Part shown: positions 45,271-55,183 of the stretch, one piece after another
How positions within the stretch are numbered: the stretch's first letter is position 1
Layout: each line of letters starts with the position of its first letter
NCBI RefSeq assembly: GCF_050003625.1
Contig: NC_134397.1
Span: 195,135,063-195,199,062, forward strand
Direction of reading: 5' to 3'
DNA length: 64,000 nucleotides
Source: Haematobia irritans
Taxonomy: Eukaryota > Arthropoda > Insecta > Diptera > Muscidae
Translations under genes and position numbers: made by a program
The notes under the pieces: generated by a model
What the model saw: only the letters and a program-made list of their open reading frames with translations
Databases searched by the model: none
What the model was told of the DNA's origin: nothing

Positions 45271-46536
45271 AAGGGTGATACGGTCAAAAATTGGTCAATA
45301 TAAACTTGAAGTATTTCTTTCAATTTTGCATTTAAAAAACCTGAACACCCCTCATTTTGAAGGTGTGTGTGTGTGTGTAGAATGTTGCTCCTATTTTGAT
45401 TTTGGAATTCACTCTTCAGTTGTCAAAATGCCGTCCAAGCAAGAAGAGCAGCGCATCAAAATTTTGCTCGCGCATCGCGAAAATCCGAGCTACTCGCACG
45501 CAAAGCTGGCAAAATCGCTAAAAGTTGCCAAATCAACCGTTACAAATGTAATTAAAGTGTTTGGGGAACGTTTGTCGACAGCCAGGAAGTCTGGATCGGG
45601 GGGAAATCGAAAACCGGCAAGCGAAACCCTAACCTCTCTCTCCGAGATGCCGCAAATAAGCTGGGTGTATCGTCTACAACCGTGCATCGAGCCAAAAAAC
45701 GAGCCGGACTATCGACTTACAAGAAGGTAGTGACTCCAAATAGCGATGATAAACAAAATACGACGGCCAAAGCGCGATCCCGAAGGCTGTACACGACGAT
45801 GCTGACGAAGTTTGACTGCGTGGTAATGGACGACAAAACCTTCGTCAAAGCCGACTACAAGCAGCTTCCGGGACAGGAGTTTTATACGGCGAAAGGAAGG
45901 GGAAACGTAGCAGATATTTTCAAGCACATAAAACTGTCAAAGTTCGCAAAGAAATATCTGGTTTGGCAAGCCATCTGTACCTGTGGCTTGAAAAGCAGCA
46001 TTTCATAGCTTCCGGGACTGTCAACCAAGAAATTTACGTGAAAAGAGTGTTGGAATAAACGTCTGCTGCCTTTCCTGAAGAAACACGGTTGTTCCGTACT
46101 GTTTTGGCCGGATTTGGCATCTTGCCATTACGGTAAAAAGGCCATGGAGTGGTACGCCGCCAACAACGTGCAGGTGGTTCCCAAGGACAAGAACCCTCCC
46201 AACACGCCAGAGCTCCGCCCAATTGAGAAATACTGGGCTATATCAAGCGGAACCTAAAGAAGACCAAAAAAACTGCTAAGGACGAGCAGCAGTTCAAGGC
46301 AAACTGGCTTTCTGCGGCGAAGAAGGTGGACAAGGTGACTGTACAAAATCTGATGGCAGGTGTCAAGCGTGAGGCCCGGCAATTCGGATTTGGAAAAGCG
46401 AAAGCCTAACTGAATATTTTTCCTGAATTTTATACTAATTGAACTTGAAAAAGAAATTTAATTTGATTTTTTAAATAAACGATTTCACCGATTTACACGC
46501 GTTTTCCCTTGACCAAATTTTGACCGTATCACCCTT
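45271..46536 (+). mobile_element. Tc1/mariner-superfamily DD37E-type element
   Basis: Terminal inverted repeats start AAGGGTGATACGGTCAAAAA on the left, with the complement at 46517-46536, flanked by TA at 45269-45270 and 46537-46538. 1266 bp, near full length. A (GT)n run at about 45363-45379 lies in the 5' untranslated part. The clean TA duplication and matching ends suggest it is complete in extent although the gene is broken. Confidence 0.92.
45428..46410 (+). pseudogene. DD37E-type transposase, multiply frameshifted
   Basis: Starts MPSKQEEQRIKILLAHREN with an N-terminal helix-turn-helix (HAKLAKSLKVAKSTVTNVI). About 30-40 codons near 45615 are missing and the frame shifts. The second segment (45621-46008) holds NPNLSLRDAANKLGVSSTTV, a second helix-turn-helix, and the first catalytic Asp region VVMDDKTF. 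A lost T near 46005 ends that frame at KSSIS. Later pieces hold FWPDLASCHYG (second Asp) and PELRPIEKYW (Glu), with 37 residues between them, so the triad spacing is DD37E. Further indels lie near 46050 and 46235. The stop is at 46408-46410 after FGFGKAKA. At least four lesions; not functional. Confidence 0.88.
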
Positions 46537-46538
46537 TA

Positions 46539-47154
46539 TGCTTCACAGTATAGGACGATTTTGTACTAAGAAATGCTAATCAACTAGTATGAAGCAACTT
46601 TTTGGATGTAAATAGTTTCGTCCATAGTAAAGGACATCTATCCATTCAAATCAACATACATCTTTTCTAATTAGGATTCTTTCTTTTATTATAAATGCTA
46701 ATGAAGTCATTTTCGAGGCTGATGGTATTTTAATGGACTCTACCATAATGTCACAAATCCTTTTAACGAGATGATTTTCACCTTAAGCTGATAAAGAAAA
46801 AAAAACAAACCACCCAAATCGTTCCATTATACTGGACTGCAAGCGAAATTAACACAAATCTCATTAATTTCATCATTAGTGCCAGGAAACTTTGTTGCAG
46901 TCGAAATTACTTGGAATATGCAAACCTAATGGCAGTGAAGGCGTTAATTTTCCCAGAAATTTTCCAAGGCAACGCCAAACCACAATGTCTTAGGGACGGA
47001 CTATGTAATGGAATTTGTAATGAAAAGTTTCCAGCAGCATCACAATCAACACGGGATGAATAATGCAATGCAAAGAACTGCATGCATTAGAAGCAACAGT
47101 CTTATGTCCTTATCGTTGGTTCATCATCACGGTTAAGGAATGAATGCTATAAAG
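46539..47154. other. Unclassified spacer
   Basis: About 0.6 kb with no recurrent repeat and no frame above 60 codons. No named feature. Confidence 0.5.
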
Positions 47155-47185
47155 TACACAGAAAAAAATTGTGTACTTTATAGTT

Positions 47186-47578
47186 CTATAGAAATAAAGT
47201 TTTGACAACATTTTCTATAGAAATTAAATTTTGGCAAAATTTTCTATAGAAATAAAATTTTGACAAAATTTTCTATAGAAATAAAATTTTGACAAAATTT
47301 TTCTATAGAAATAAAATTTTGAAAAAGTTTCTATAGAAATAAAATTTTGACAAAATTTTCTATAGAAATAAAATTTTGACAAAATTTTCTATAGAAATAA
47401 AATTTTGACAAAGTTTTTCTATAGAAATCAAATTTTGACAAAATTTTCTATAGAAATAAAATTTTGACAAAAGTTTCTATAGAAATAAAATGTTGACAAA
47501 ATTTTCTATAGAAATAAAATCTTGAGAAAATTTTGTATCATAATAAAATTTTGTCAAAATTTTCTATAGAAATAAAGT
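47186..47578 (-). repeat. 29-bp satellite, block K (reverse)
   Basis: About 13 reverse units (AAATTTTGACAAAATTTTC then TATAGAAATA), starting 25 bp inside the MITE terminus. Shows that short satellite runs occur within transposon ends. Confidence 0.92.
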
Positions 47579-47589
47579 GTTGGTAGTTT

Positions 47590-48893
47590 ATTTTTGGCCA
47601 TATGCACCAATTTTTGTGTGATTGGGGATCGGCTATAATTAACTATAGACCGAAATGGACCAATTTTGGCATGGTTGTTAGCGGCCATATACTAGCTTAA
47701 TGTACCAAATTTCAACCGAATTGGATGAATTTTGCTCCTCCAAGAGGTTCGCACGTCAAATTTGGGGATCGGTTGATATGGGGTCTATATACAATTATGG
47801 ACCTATATGAACCAATTTTTGCATGGTTGTTAGAGACCATATGCTAACACCACGTACCAAATTTCAACCGGATCGGATGAAATTTATTTCTCTAAGAGGC
47901 TCCGCAAGTCAAATCTGGGGATCGGTTTATATGAGTTCTATATATAATTATGGACCGATATGGACCAATTTTTGCGTGATTGTTAGGGACCGTATACTAA
48001 TATCAAGTACCAAATTTCAACCGGATCGGATGAAATTTGTTTCTCTAAGAGGCTCCGCAAGTCAAATCTGGTGATCGGTTTATATGGGGTCCATATATAA
48101 TTATGGACCGGTATGGACCAAGTTTTGCATGATTGTTAGGGGCCATATACTAATACCACGTACCAAATTTCAACCGGATCGGATGAAATTTGCTTCTATA
48201 AGAGGCTCCACACGTCAAATCTGGGTGGTCGGTTTATATTGGGGACTATACGTAAAAGTGGTCCAATATGGCCCATTTGCAATACCATCCGACCTACATC
48301 AATAACAACTACTTATGCCAAGTTTCAAGTGGATAGCTTGTTTTGTTCGGAAGTTAGGGAGCCACCGTGGTGCAATGGTTAGCATGCCCGCCTTGCATAC
48401 ACAAGATCGTGGGTTCGATTCCTGCTTCGACCGAACACCAAAAAGTTTTTCAGCCGTGGATTATCCCACCTCAGCAATGCTGGTGACATTTCTGAGGGGT
48501 TTCAAAACTTCTCTAAGTGGTTTCACTGCAATGTGGAACGCCGTTCGGACTCGGCTATAAAAAGGAGGTCCCTTGTCATTGAGCTTAACATGGAATCGGG
48601 CAGCACTCAGTGATAAGAGAGAAGTTCACCAATGTGGTATCACAATGGACTGAATAGTCTAAGTGAGCCTGATAAATCGTTCTGCCACCTAACCTAACCT
48701 AACCTAACCTTTGTTCGGAAGTTAGCGTGATTTCAACAGACGGGCGGACGGACGGACATCCTTAGATCAACTCAGAATTTTACCACGACCCAGAATATAT
48801 ATATACTTTACGGGGTCTTAGAACAATATTTCGTTGTGTTACAAGCGGAATGACAAAGATAATATACCCCCACCGTATGGTGGAGGGTATAAA
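47590..48893 (+). mobile_element. 153-bp-repeat element, copy b, 5'-truncated
   Basis: Begins inside the repeat region without the TTCGGCCAGGCCGAA head. About four repeat units follow (CGGATGAAATTT markers at about 47875, 48028 and 48181, 153 bp apart). The 3' part is split by a SINE at 48358-48709: TTTGTTCGGAAGTTAG occurs on both sides of it. The end has ACGG repeats and GTATGGTGGAGGGTATAAAA. Confidence 0.85.
48358..48709 (+). mobile_element. tRNA-derived SINE, family 1, full length, nested
   Basis: Complete copy with A box TGGTGCAATGG (48368-48378), B box GGTTCGATTCC (48412-48422), CTATAAAAAGGAGG block and CCTAACCTAACCTAACC tail. Flanked by the 16-bp direct repeat TTTGTTCGGAAGTTAG at 48342-48357 and 48710-48725, which is a piece of the host element's 3' part. 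The youngest-looking SINE copy here. The 81-codon frame at 48315-48560 is a chance read-through of the SINE. Confidence 0.93.
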
Positions 48894-49029
48894 AAATTGA
48901 TAATTTTTTTAAGTGACTTGGAAGTTTGATTACAAAGTTAATTGTATCAATTAATTTATTAATTGAAAAAAAAATTCAACTTCAATCAACTTTTTAATAG
49001 GAAATATTTTGGTGATTTTTTTCTGTGTA

Positions 49030-49415
49030 TACATATATTATGCAAATATACAACAACAACAAAAAACATCTTAAGAATTTCATTTGATACTCTGTGGTAG
49101 GAGGGTAAGGTAACGGAGGGATAATTATAATCTCATAAGAAATATAATACAACCGCAATTGGTATTTATGTCTTGATAAAGAGCGTTTTCTTGGAGAAAT
49201 GAATGGGGTTCGAACGGGGGGTTGCTTTCGGTGTTAATGTTTCATTTCATTGAAACTCTGATACTATGAATGTCTAAAACCATTTGTGTTAATTTAAATT
49301 TTAATTATTTTAAAAAGTATTCCACGATACATTACACTAATGGTTTGAGGATATACATTTTGATTTAATTTAAGATAATTTCAGTTGTACGTTGATTTAT
49401 TTAAATTTAAGCAAA
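49030..49415. other. Unclassified spacer
   Basis: About 0.4 kb, no frame and no recurrent repeat; ends where fragments of the CACTGAAAAAAA MITE begin. No named feature. Confidence 0.45.
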
Positions 49416-49668
49416 TCTTTCAATATGATTCCAAAGATTTTGTCTTTTCACTAATGATTTTGGTATTGATTTCGATCCAAAGAAGTGGAGAATTGAAGTA
49501 AGGAAACATTTAAGGCACAATTCTCATGAGTTTTGAGTACTTGATTTTAGGATACAAATTTTAATTTATTCGTTTTTCAGTGCACTCAAAAGAATTTTAC
49601 ATGTATCGAAAGATTTTGACCTTCGCTTAAGGATTTTGGTATTAATTCCGAGCCAAAGATGTGACTTC
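49416..49668. mobile_element. Fragments of the CACTGAAAAAAA MITE
   Basis: Two partial copies of the left part of the MITE at 6260/17149: CAAAGATTTTGTCTTTTCAC with GATCCAAAGAAGTGGAGAAT (49430-49590), then, after TTTTTCAGTGCACTCAAAAG, a second start GAAAGATTTTGACCTTCGC with ATTCCGAGCCAAAGATG (49604-49665). The back-to-back junction at TTCAGTGCACTC looks like two element ends meeting. A further 25-bp fragment (TTGGTATTGATTCCGAGCCA) lies at 59230. Confidence 0.6.
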
Positions 49669-50333
49669 TTTTCATTTCGCGAATATTTTTCCAATTAAAG
49701 TCTGAATTGAGTTTTAAAAAATATTCAATTAAAATTTAATTGTTTCAGCAAATTATTTAATTGAAACAAAAATTAATCACAACAAGAATATACGGCCGTA
49801 AGTTCGGCCAGGCCGAATCTTATGTACCCTCCACCATGGATTGCGTAGAAACTTCTACGAAAGACTGTCATCCACAAATTTCAACTCACACGGATGCAAT
49901 TTGCTCCTCCAAGAGGCTCCAGAACCAAATCTCGGGATCGGTTTATATGGGGGCTATATATAATTATGGACCGATATGGACCACTTTTTGTATGGTCATT
50001 AGAGACCATATACTAACATTATGTACACGCAAAGAAAAAAAACGTTTGGAAAATGTGTACCGAAAACGTTTTTCTTTTGCTAGAGTTTTTTGAATTGCTT
50101 CGAAAATTTTAAACTTTTATCACCAAAAAAAATCGTTTGTTAGAAAGTTTTTATTTTTTCAATAAAAAAAAGTTATTTTTGAAACAACAACAGAGTCCAT
50201 TTCGTTTATATCAAACACTGTTCTTTTCTGACTTTTGGTCTTTAATAAAACACCTTTTTCAGTTCAAAATTTAATATAGTACAATGTAATGTTGAACATT
50301 TTTTCGGAATCTTCCGAACATATGTGGAATGTA

Positions 50334-50336
<3 letters not shown>

Positions 50337-50389
<53 letters not shown>

Positions 50390-50470
50390 TTGGTCGAAGC
50401 AGGGATCGAACCCACGACCCTTGGCATGAGAGTCAGACGTAGCAACCACTGCTCCACGGTGCCAAACTAA
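50337..50470 (-). mobile_element. tRNA-like segment followed by poly(T)
   Basis: On the minus strand from about 50466: TTGGCACCGTGGAGCAGTGG (A-box-like TGGAGCAGTGG), then B box GGTTCGATCCC and TGCTTCGACCAAAG, then an uninterrupted run of 51 T (50387-50337). The last part is the same as in SINE family 1 (TGCTTCGACCGAACACC), so the head is related, but the SINE body is replaced by poly(T). A run of T would end RNA polymerase III transcription. This may be a head-only SINE derivative or a tRNA pseudogene. Confidence 0.65.
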
Positions 50471-50577
50471 ATGTTTGTTTCTGTTAAATAAACTTTGTTT
50501 ATTCAGTTCGTGGGCGCCACAAGCTATGCTATATAAATATAACTTATATGGATAATTATCTATTGATGACCATAACA

Positions 50578-50785
50578 GGTACATAGCTCAGTGGTTAGTG
50601 TGTTGGCTTACAAAGTGCATGGTCCGCGGTTCGATTCTCCGTCCAGGCGAAAGGTAAAAAAAAAATTTAAAAATTTATAAATTCGTATAATTTCTTCTAC
50701 ATTGTTGGTATTACAGGAAAAGGTGTTAAGAACTAAAAAACTTGTGGATGTGAGAAAGATGTGAGGGAAAATGCAATTAGCAAGA
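50578..50785 (+). mobile_element. tRNA-related SINE, family 2, fuller copy
   Basis: tRNA-like head with A box TAGCTCAGTGG (50584-50594) and B box GGTTCGATTC (50628-50637), spaced as in a tRNA, then CCGTCCAGGCGAAAGG, an A-rich linker, AATTTCTTCTACATTGTTGG, TATTACAGGAAAAGGTG and GTGAGAAAGATGTGAGG. A 5'-shortened copy is at 28845. No clear terminal duplication was found. Confidence 0.72.
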
Positions 50786-52177
50786 AAAAAATTTTTTTAA
50801 GTTAGTCTTTATGAAATTGTTGTTACATCCTGGAAAAGAATAAATGTTTATCACAAAAAGTATATACTTTTCTTCCAAATACACTTCCTTACAGCGAAAA
50901 GCAAATAAGAAACGAACTTTGTTTGTCTAAAATTTCGTTTGGGAGGAAAGAATTATTTTTTTGCGTGTACCAAATTTCAGCTGGATCGGATGAAATTTGT
51001 TTCTCTTAGAGGCTCTGCAAGCCAAACCGGGGGATCGGTTTATATGGGGGCTATATATAATTATGGGCCGATGTGGACCACTTTTTGCATGGTTGTTAGA
51101 GACCATATACTAACACCATGTACCAAATTTCAGCCGGATCGGATGAAATTTGCTTCTCTTAGAGGCCTCGCAAGCCAAATTTGGGGGTCCGTTTATATGG
51201 GGGCTATATATAATTATGGACCGATATGGACCCATTTTTGCATGGTCATTAGAGACCATATACTAACATCATGTACCGAATTTCAGCCGGATCGGATGAA
51301 ATTTGTTTCTCTTAGAGGCTCTGCAAGCCAAATCGGGGGATCGGTTTATATGGGGGCTATATATAATTATGGACCGATATGGACCACTTTTTGCATGGTC
51401 ATTAGAGACCATATACTAACATTATGTACCAAATTTCAGCCGGATCGGATGAAACTTGTTTCTCTTAGAGGCTCTGCAAGCCAAATCGGGGGATCGCTTT
51501 ATATGGGGGCTATATATAATTATGGACCGATGTGGACCACTTTTTGCATGGTTGTTAGAGACCATATACTAACACCATGTACCAAATTTCAGCCGGATCG
51601 GATGAAATTTGCTTCTCTTAGAGGCCTCGCAAGCCAAATTTTGGGGGTCCGTTTATATGGGGGCTATACGTAAAAGTGGACCGATATGGCCCATTTGCAA
51701 TACCATCCGACCTACATCAATAACAACTACTTGTGCCAAGTTTCAAGTCGATAGCTTGTTTCGTTCGGAAGTTAGCGTGATTTCAACGGACGGACGGACG
51801 GACGGACATGTTCAAATCGACTCAGAATTTCACCACGACCCAGAATATATATACTTTATGGGGTCTTAGATCAATATTTCGATGTGTTACAAACGGAATG
51901 ACGAAGTTAATATACCCCCCATCCTATGGTGGAGGGTATAAAAATTAATAGTATCAATTAATTTTTTAATTGGATCAATTAAGTTTTTAATTGATTGAAG
52001 ACATTTCAATAAAAAAAATTAATTGGATCAATTAATTTCGTGATTGAATCAGAATTTTTTTTTGTGTTTAAAATAAAGACATTTTTAGCGACCTAAGTGG
52101 CTTCAAATCTTGGATCAAAGAATTGAAATTAGGATAGAGATTTCATTTATCGAATTTTCATTCTCGTGGTATATTAA

Positions 52178-52419
52178 CCCTCTAATGCCTAAACCTGCCT
52201 TTAGGCGGGCTTCATTTAATAAGGAAGCTTTTATTAAAACACACCTTGAGACAACAAAAATGGGCAAAATAAAAAGAAAACTTATTCGAAACTATTCAAG
52301 AGGCTTTGCAGCATATGCTGAATTTTACGGTATAAATTTTTCTTGCTTAGTTCTCTTGCTTTTGTGTCGTTAACATTGAAAATTTAATCAGCTGGCAAAA
52401 AAATTGGGGCATTAGAGGG
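52178..52419. mobile_element. piggyBac-like MITE flanked by TTAA
   Basis: Inverted repeat CCCTCTAATGCC at 52178-52189 and its complement at 52408-52419, each preceded or followed by TTAA (52174-52177 and 52420-52423). With the flanks the palindrome is TTAACCCTCTAATGCC, 16 bp perfect. TTAA target sites with CCC-starting ends are the signature of piggyBac elements (established knowledge). 242 bp, no transposase. The 87-codon frame 52110-52373 crosses its left end and is chance. Confidence 0.85.
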
Positions 52420-52423
52420 TTAA

Positions 52424-53080
52424 TAAAGCTATTCACATGCAAACAAACGACACTTTAAAAGTATTAAAAATAACTGATAGTTCAAATTAAAAAATGTTTC
52501 CTAAGTTTATTGAAAAAAAAAAAAAATTTTTCAAGCCATGATTATAAAATTTATTTTAATTAAAATTTCATTATTTTAAAGAAATGTGTCCTTAATATTT
52601 TGTAAATTCCTCATACTAAAATTTTGGTTGCGTAATCTTTAATATTACGTAAATATATTTCCCAATATATTGCCGATATCTGATCTATACAGGAGACGTT
52701 TGATTTTATATTTTTGATTTGTTATCCTGACCAATATCTGCAACTTCAATAAGAATGAATTTCCAGATAAACACTATCGGGTCAATATATAGCCTATATC
52801 TGATGACATTATACATATACTCCCAAACATATTCTGCTTCAAGCCTATATATTTTAAGAATATGGACAAAAAAATTGTTTGCTCTGCACAAACATACATT
52901 ATGTTTCTTCACCAAAAGCATATCTTTTTAAGGCTCCAATTTAATGAATACAAGCTCATCTAGCAACATAAAAAATATGTCTCTTAATCAGAGCACCATT
53001 CTCGTTGAATTTTCTCACCGTGTTACGTTGAAATCTTTCTCCGTCGTCATCTTTATGTTTTTTCTCCATATCTCTTGTAC
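52424..53080. other. Spacer with ATATGTTTG-like motifs
   Basis: AT-rich. Around 52800-52925 it carries CCCAAACATATTCTGCTTC and CAAACATACATTATG, related to the ATATGTTTG element. No frame worth reporting. Confidence 0.45.
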
Positions 53081-53347
53081 TACACACAAAAAACTTTCTG
53101 ATTCGACCACGAAATTAATTGATCCAATAAATTTTTTATTTGAAATGTCTTCAATCACAGAAATTATAGTATCAATTAAAAAATTAATTGGTCCAATTAA
53201 AAAATTAATTGATACTATTAATTTGTGTGATTGATTTTTGTTTCAATTAAAAAATTTGTTGAGTAAATTAAATTTTTAATTGAATATTTTTTAAAACTCA
53301 ATTAAGATTTTAATTGGAAAAATTTTTGTGAAATTTTGTCTGTGTAT
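53081..53347. mobile_element. AATTAATT-rich MITE, reverse copy
   Basis: Ends TACACACAAAAAACTTTCTG and, inverted, AATTTTTGTG then AAATTTTGTCTGTGTA. The interior mirrors the copy at 43754: ATGTCTTCAATCACAG, ATCAATTAAAAAATTAATTG twice, AATTTGTGTGATTGATTTTT. Chance frame 52944-53234 runs into it. A 53390-53520 segment just beyond has ATATGTTTG-type motifs. Confidence 0.75.
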
Positions 53348-53692
53348 CTGACATTTCTAAACATTTTTATGTTTATATGAAAATTCAAAATTAATATATG
53401 TTTGCATCTAGATATATTATATTTAAGAAAATGTGATGTCCCAAACGTAATATTTTCTAACATATTAACATACATGTCCCAAACATATTATACTAGTTTA
53501 TGAACCTTATATGCTTGCACTTAAAAATTATGTGCTAAAAATTAAGTAAAAAAAAAATATTTTTTGCACCGAAACATGTGGGAAACACCCCTTTTCCTTT
53601 ATTTATTTATATATATTTAGTTATTTATTTATTTTTAAATTTTGTTTATTTAAGAGTTAATTTAAGAAAAATTAATAAATGTAGCTAATTTT

Positions 53693-54260
53693 TATACCCT
53701 CCACCATAGGATGGGGGTATATTAACTTTGTCATTCCGTTTGTAACACATCGAAATATTGCTCTAAGACCCCATAAAGTATATATATTCTGGGTCGTGGT
53801 GAAATTCTGAGTCGATCTAAGCATGTCCGTCCGTCCGTCTGTTGAAATCACGCTAACTTCCGAACGAAACAAGCTATCAACTTGAAACTTGCAAATGTGC
53901 CATATCGGACCACTTTTAATGGGCCATATCGGACCATATAAACCGATCCCCAGATTTGACTTCCTGAACCTCTTGGAGGAGCAAAATTCATCCGATTCGG
54001 TTGAAATTTGGTACGTGGTGTTAGTAGATGGTCTCTAATAACCATGCAAAAATTGGTCCATATCGGTCCATAATTATGTATAGCCCCCATATAATTCGAT
54101 CCCAGATTTGACTTCCGGAACCTCTTGGAGGAGCAAAATTCAACCGATTCGGTTGAAATTTGGTACATTGCGCTAACAGCCATGCAAAAATTGGTCCATA
54201 TCGGTCTATAGATATATATAGCCGATGGCCAATCATACTAAAATTGGTCCACATCGCCAA
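53693..54260 (-). mobile_element. 153-bp-repeat element, copy d (reverse, truncated)
   Basis: Reverse orientation. The 3' end comes first as the TTATACCCTCCACCATAGGA hairpin, then ACGG-repeat complement (CCGTCCGTCCG), GCTAACTTCCGAACGAAACA, then about two repeat units. The 5' head is lost where satellite sequence begins at about 54270. Its units have CTCCTCCAAGAGG, the variant also seen in copy a (26820-27140). Confidence 0.85.
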
Positions 54261-54269
54261 AAATAATCT

Positions 54270-55015
54270 AACATAATTTTATTTTTATATTAAATTGTGT
54301 CAAAATTGTATTACTGTAGAAAGTTGTGTCAAAATATTATTTCTATAGAAAATTTTGTAAACATTTTATTTCTATAGAAAATTTTATCAAAATTTTATTT
54401 CTATAGAAAATTTTATCAAAATTTTATTTCTATAGAAAATTTTATCAAAATTTTATTTCTATAGAAAATTTTGTCAAAATTTTATTTCTATAGAAAATTT
54501 TGTCAAAATTTTATTTTTATAGAAAATTTTGTCAAAATTTTATTTTGTCAAAAGTTCGTACAGTTTTTGCTAAGATCACAGATTGTATTCTGACTATTTT
54601 CAAAAATAAAATAAAGCCTACTTTTAGGTGATTAATATTATTTTTCTAAATTATTAAAATCAAGTCGTATCAATATTGTTTTATTTTCAAAATTATCAAA
54701 ATTTTATTTCTATAGAAAATTTTGTCAGAATTTTATTTCTATAGAAAATTTTATCAAAATTTTATTTCTATAGAAAATTTTATCAAAATTTTATTTCTAT
54801 AGAAATTTTTGTCAAAATTTTATTTTGATAGAAAATTTTGTCAAAATTTTATTTTGTCAAAAGTTCGTACAGTTTTTGCTAAGATCACAGATTGTATTCT
54901 GACTATTTTAAAAAATAAAATAAAGCCTACTTTTAGATGATTAATAATTTTTTTTCTAAATTATTAAAATCAAGCCGTATCAATATTTTCTTATTTTCAA
55001 AATTAATATTAAATA
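54270..55015 (+). repeat. 29-bp satellite, block L, with 309-bp tandem duplication
   Basis: About nine forward units (54280-54545), then a non-satellite segment GTTCGTACAGTTTTTGCTAA to TTATTTTCAAAATTA of about 150 bp, then about five units and the same segment again, offset 309 bp (54540-54848 and 54849-55015). Only a few differences separate the copies, showing that unique flanking DNA is amplified with the satellite. Confidence 0.88.
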
Positions 55016-55183
55016 TATGTTTTTTCATGGGCTTCAAATTTGTTGTGAGTGCGAACAAAACATGTTTTTAGAAATAAAGGATTTTTAAGTATTAATGCAA
55101 GATACTCAACTCTAATCGATTCCCGTGTCATTTTCGATTTAGAAAAATATGAACATAAAAGCATCACTCTGCAATATTCAATC

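Larger units (their letters stand above)
47155..49029. mobile_element. MITE ends enclosing satellite and a 153-bp-repeat element
   Basis: A 15-bp perfect inverted repeat, TACACAGAAAAAAAT, starts at 47155 and closes at 49029. The right inner flank (48895-49020) has AATTAATT/ATTGAAAAAA sequence of the MITE family at 43754. Between lie a short reverse satellite block (47186-47578) and copy b of the 153-bp-repeat element with its own nested SINE. The left MITE interior is missing, so the structure arose by several steps and not by simple insertion. Confidence 0.6.
50027..50966. mobile_element. Non-autonomous element with ACGCAAA ends, nested in copy c
   Basis: Inserted in ATGTACCAAATTT of the host repeat, with GTAC duplicated at 50023-50026 and 50967-50970. 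Inverted ends ACGCAAAGAAAAAAAACG and ACGCAAAAAAATAATTC (complement of the right end). The interior carries ACGTTTTTC/AAACG motifs, a tRNA-like segment with poly(T) on the minus strand, and a SINE-2 copy. No transposase. The superfamily is unknown. Confidence 0.7.
49785..51942 (+). mobile_element. 153-bp-repeat element, copy c (most regular)
   Basis: Head with ACGGCCGTAAGTTCGGCCAG and the TTCGGCCAGGCCGAA palindrome, CCCTCCACCATGG, then 153-bp units (GGATCGGATGAAA markers at 50983, 51136, 51289, 51442 and 51595, all 153 bp apart), then the 3' part with ACGG repeats at 51786-51808 and the terminal hairpin ending near GGTGGAGGGTATAAAA. Interrupted at 50027-50966 by another element. The repeat period is exactly 51 codons and one phase stays open (50939-51673), but that frame begins inside the inserted element and has no proper start. 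Confidence 0.88.
49680..52070. mobile_element. AATTAATT MITE split by a 153-bp-repeat element
   Basis: Left half 49680-49784 (TGAGTTTTAAAAAATATTCA through AAAAATTAATCACAA) and right half 51943-52070 (AATTAATAGTATCAATTAAT through CGTGATTGAATCAGAATTTT). Joined, they follow the order of the intact copy at 43754-44047, where AATCACACAAATTAATAGTA is continuous. The insertion point is therefore known to within a few bases. Confidence 0.78.

Noticed and set aside
45362..45380. (GT)n as a regulatory Z-DNA element
   Set aside because: Short simple repeat inside the 5' untranslated part of a dead transposon; nothing beyond composition supports a role.
48360..48432. Genuine tRNA gene (A and B boxes present)
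   Set aside because: The sequence does not fold as a full cloverleaf by eye, continues into a SINE body, and is bounded by a target duplication. The same applies to 13192, 18740 and 50578.
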